Below, piece by piece: positions 15,211 through 16,321 of a DNA stretch of 16,321 bases (its first letter is position 1; every line of letters begins with the position of its first letter). Under the pieces are notes generated by a model. That model saw nothing but the letters and a program-made list of their open reading frames with translations, had not been told where the DNA came from and searched no databases. The translations under genes and the position numbers were made by a program. Origin of the DNA: an uncultured Elusimicrobia bacterium (GTDB lineage: Bacteria > Elusimicrobiota > Endomicrobiia > Endomicrobiales > Endomicrobiaceae); the NCBI GenBank assembly GCA_900321055.1, contig ONUQ01000024.1, positions 1 through 16,321 on the forward strand. Reading direction: 5' to 3'.

Positions 15211-16321
15211 ATGAAAAACAGAGGATATTTATCAATTTTTGTTTTTTCTTTAATCTTATTTGTAAGTTCTGCACTGTTTGTTTTAGATCAAGTCTATGGA
15301 AAGAATACGAAAAAGGTTTTTAAAATAGAAACTCCCGGAACAGAGGAGTATGTTGACTATTCAAAGTATGGAAAATTTGTAGGTCTTGGAACAGCTAAGT
15401 ATAAATATATTACTGAAGATCATAAAGGTTTAAAAGAGGCTTCGGGAGAAGGTATTTATCCTAATATTGCGGATGCTTATAAAAGTTCAAGATATAAAGA
15501 ATTATTGAAAGCGAAAAAATTAGAAGGAGATAAATGGGATTTTATTAATACCACGAATTTTGAGTTGAATTATTATAAGTGGGCAACTACTCAAGAAGCT
15601 CCCGGGTTAAAACAATATTATATAGCTGTTGCTCTTGAAAATGCAGGTAATTATGCCAGAGCTATAAAAGCATATTATTCAATTTTAGTGTTTTTCCCGG
15701 ATGCTAAAGGTATTTCTTTTTGGGGAACTGCATGGTATGTGGCTCCGGTTGCTTTAGAAAGAATAAAATATCTTACAAGAGAGCATCCTGAGTTAGGTAT
15801 AAAACTTGTTGATGCAGAAATTAATATTCTAAATAAGTATGATGATGAGATTAAAAACAACATATATGTTGTAAATCCCGGAAGAATTGTAAAAGCTGAA
15901 GCATCTGATTGGGACTTAAAACCGGTAGATTTAAATAAAATAGGAATTAAAAAAACAATAGGAAAAGGTGATGTTAAATTAGTTGAATACAAAAATAAAC
16001 ATTATCAATTATTTGTAAAAAATAAACCGTTTATTGTTAGGGGTATATGCTATTCACCAAATAAAGTCGGATTATCACCTGATAACGGAACATTAAATGT
16101 TTCAAGAGATTGGATGTTTGCGGATTATAATAAAAATGGAATAATAGATGGACCTTATGAAGCTTGGGTGGATACTAAGAAAAACAGAAAACATGGCAGA
16201 CAAGATAAAAAGCCGATTGGTGATTTTAAATTAATGAAAGATTTGGGAATAAATACATTAAGATTATATCACTATCCAAACCTTAATAAAAAGTTGCTTA
16301 TGGAAGGATATAGAGATTATG
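15211..16321 (+). CDS. Exported glycoside hydrolase-like protein (GH2-type TIM barrel), 3' end outside window
   Basis: The gene starts with ATG after a TGGAG ribosome-binding site and stays open for 370 codons to the window edge. Residues 7-25 are hydrophobic after a basic start, which indicates a signal peptide or membrane anchor. Residues about 125-185 look like TPR-type helices (KQYYIAVALENAGNYARAIK). From about 260 the sequence resembles the start of a GH2-like catalytic barrel: NKPFIVRGICYSPN (271-284), then GDFKLMKDLGINTLRLYHYP at the right end. Between these lies an EF-hand-like loop, D305-x-N307-x-N309-G310-x-I312-D313, likely to bind calcium. Catalytic glutamates would be downstream of the window. 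It may act on polysaccharides outside the cytoplasmic membrane. The family is suggested only by these short motifs. Confidence 0.7.
   Translation, partial: MKNRGYLSIFVFSLILFVSSALFVLDQVYGKNTKKVFKIETPGTEEYVDYSKYGKFVGLGTAKYKYITEDHKGLKEASGEGIYPNIADAYKSSRYKELLKAKKLEGDKWDFINTTNFELNYYKWATTQEAPGLKQYYIAVALENAGNYARAIKAYYSILVFFPDAKGISFWGTAWYVAPVALERIKYLTREHPELGIKLVDAEINILNKYDDEIKNNIYVVNPGRIVKAEASDWDLKPVDLNKIGIKKTIGKGDVKLVEYKNKHYQLFVKNKPFIVRGICYSPNKVGLSPDNGTLNVSRDWMFADYNKNGIIDGPYEAWVDTKKNRKHGRQDKKPIGDFKLMKDLGINTLRLYHYPNLNKKLLMEGYRDY

Noticed and set aside
15675..15992. 105-codon minus-strand open frame at the right end
   Set aside because: Antisense to the plus-strand hydrolase-like gene, which has a signal segment, ribosome-binding site and recognisable motifs.

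Overview
This is a strongly AT-rich bacterial chromosome segment (GC about 30% or lower by eye), with A/T-ending codons and mostly AGA arginine codons. It carries housekeeping genes only: no insertion sequence, phage gene, CRISPR array or rRNA was seen. Gene content (CdaA-type c-di-AMP synthase, long-form dihydropteroate synthase, DUF3417-type glucan phosphorylase, hpt-ftsH pair, lipoyl synthase) points to a host-associated or anaerobic lineage with a shrunken, AT-biased genome. An Elusimicrobiota/Endomicrobium-like bacterium is a reasonable guess, but no marker here proves it.

Layout. Bases 1-62 hold the last codons of a plus-strand gene, followed by an intrinsic terminator and a second strong hairpin in a convergent spacer. 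Bases 348-8932 are one compact minus-strand operon, read in the order hpt, ftsH, folE, folP, cdaA, glgP, HAD phosphatase. Gaps are 22 bp or less, and two junctions overlap (folP/cdaA by 1 nt, glgP/HAD by 10 nt). A near-consensus sigma70-type promoter (TTGATT, 17 nt, TATAAT) lies just upstream of hpt. Bases 8933-9307 are a divergent, very AT-rich spacer with that promoter, a 14-bp palindrome and a candidate plus-strand promoter. The plus strand then carries recX, purH (own promoter and an operator-like inverted repeat), a two-HKD phospholipase D/cardiolipin synthase-like protein, a terminator, lipA (own TTGACA promoter), tRNA-Val(UAC) (own TTGACA promoter) and the first 370 codons of an exported glycoside hydrolase-like protein running off the right edge.

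How the genes fit together. The minus operon joins purine salvage (Hpt), membrane proteostasis (FtsH), the first and a late step of folate synthesis (FolE, FolP), c-di-AMP signalling (CdaA) and storage-glucan breakdown (GlgP, with a HAD phosphatase). PurH, which uses 10-formyl-THF, makes IMP de novo, so folate and purine metabolism lie on both sides of the divergent spacer. The PLD-like enzyme and the exported hydrolase act at or beyond the membrane.

The most notable observation is that CdaA ends in an extra transmembrane segment resembling the N-terminal anchor of CdaR/YbbR, while no cdaR gene follows. This looks like an in-frame fusion to the stub of a lost regulator gene. Other points of interest are a long inverted repeat pairing the Shine-Dalgarno of a 25-codon small ORF after purH, a lysine/asparagine-rich N-terminal half of unknown function on the PLD protein, and an EF-hand-like loop in the terminal hydrolase.
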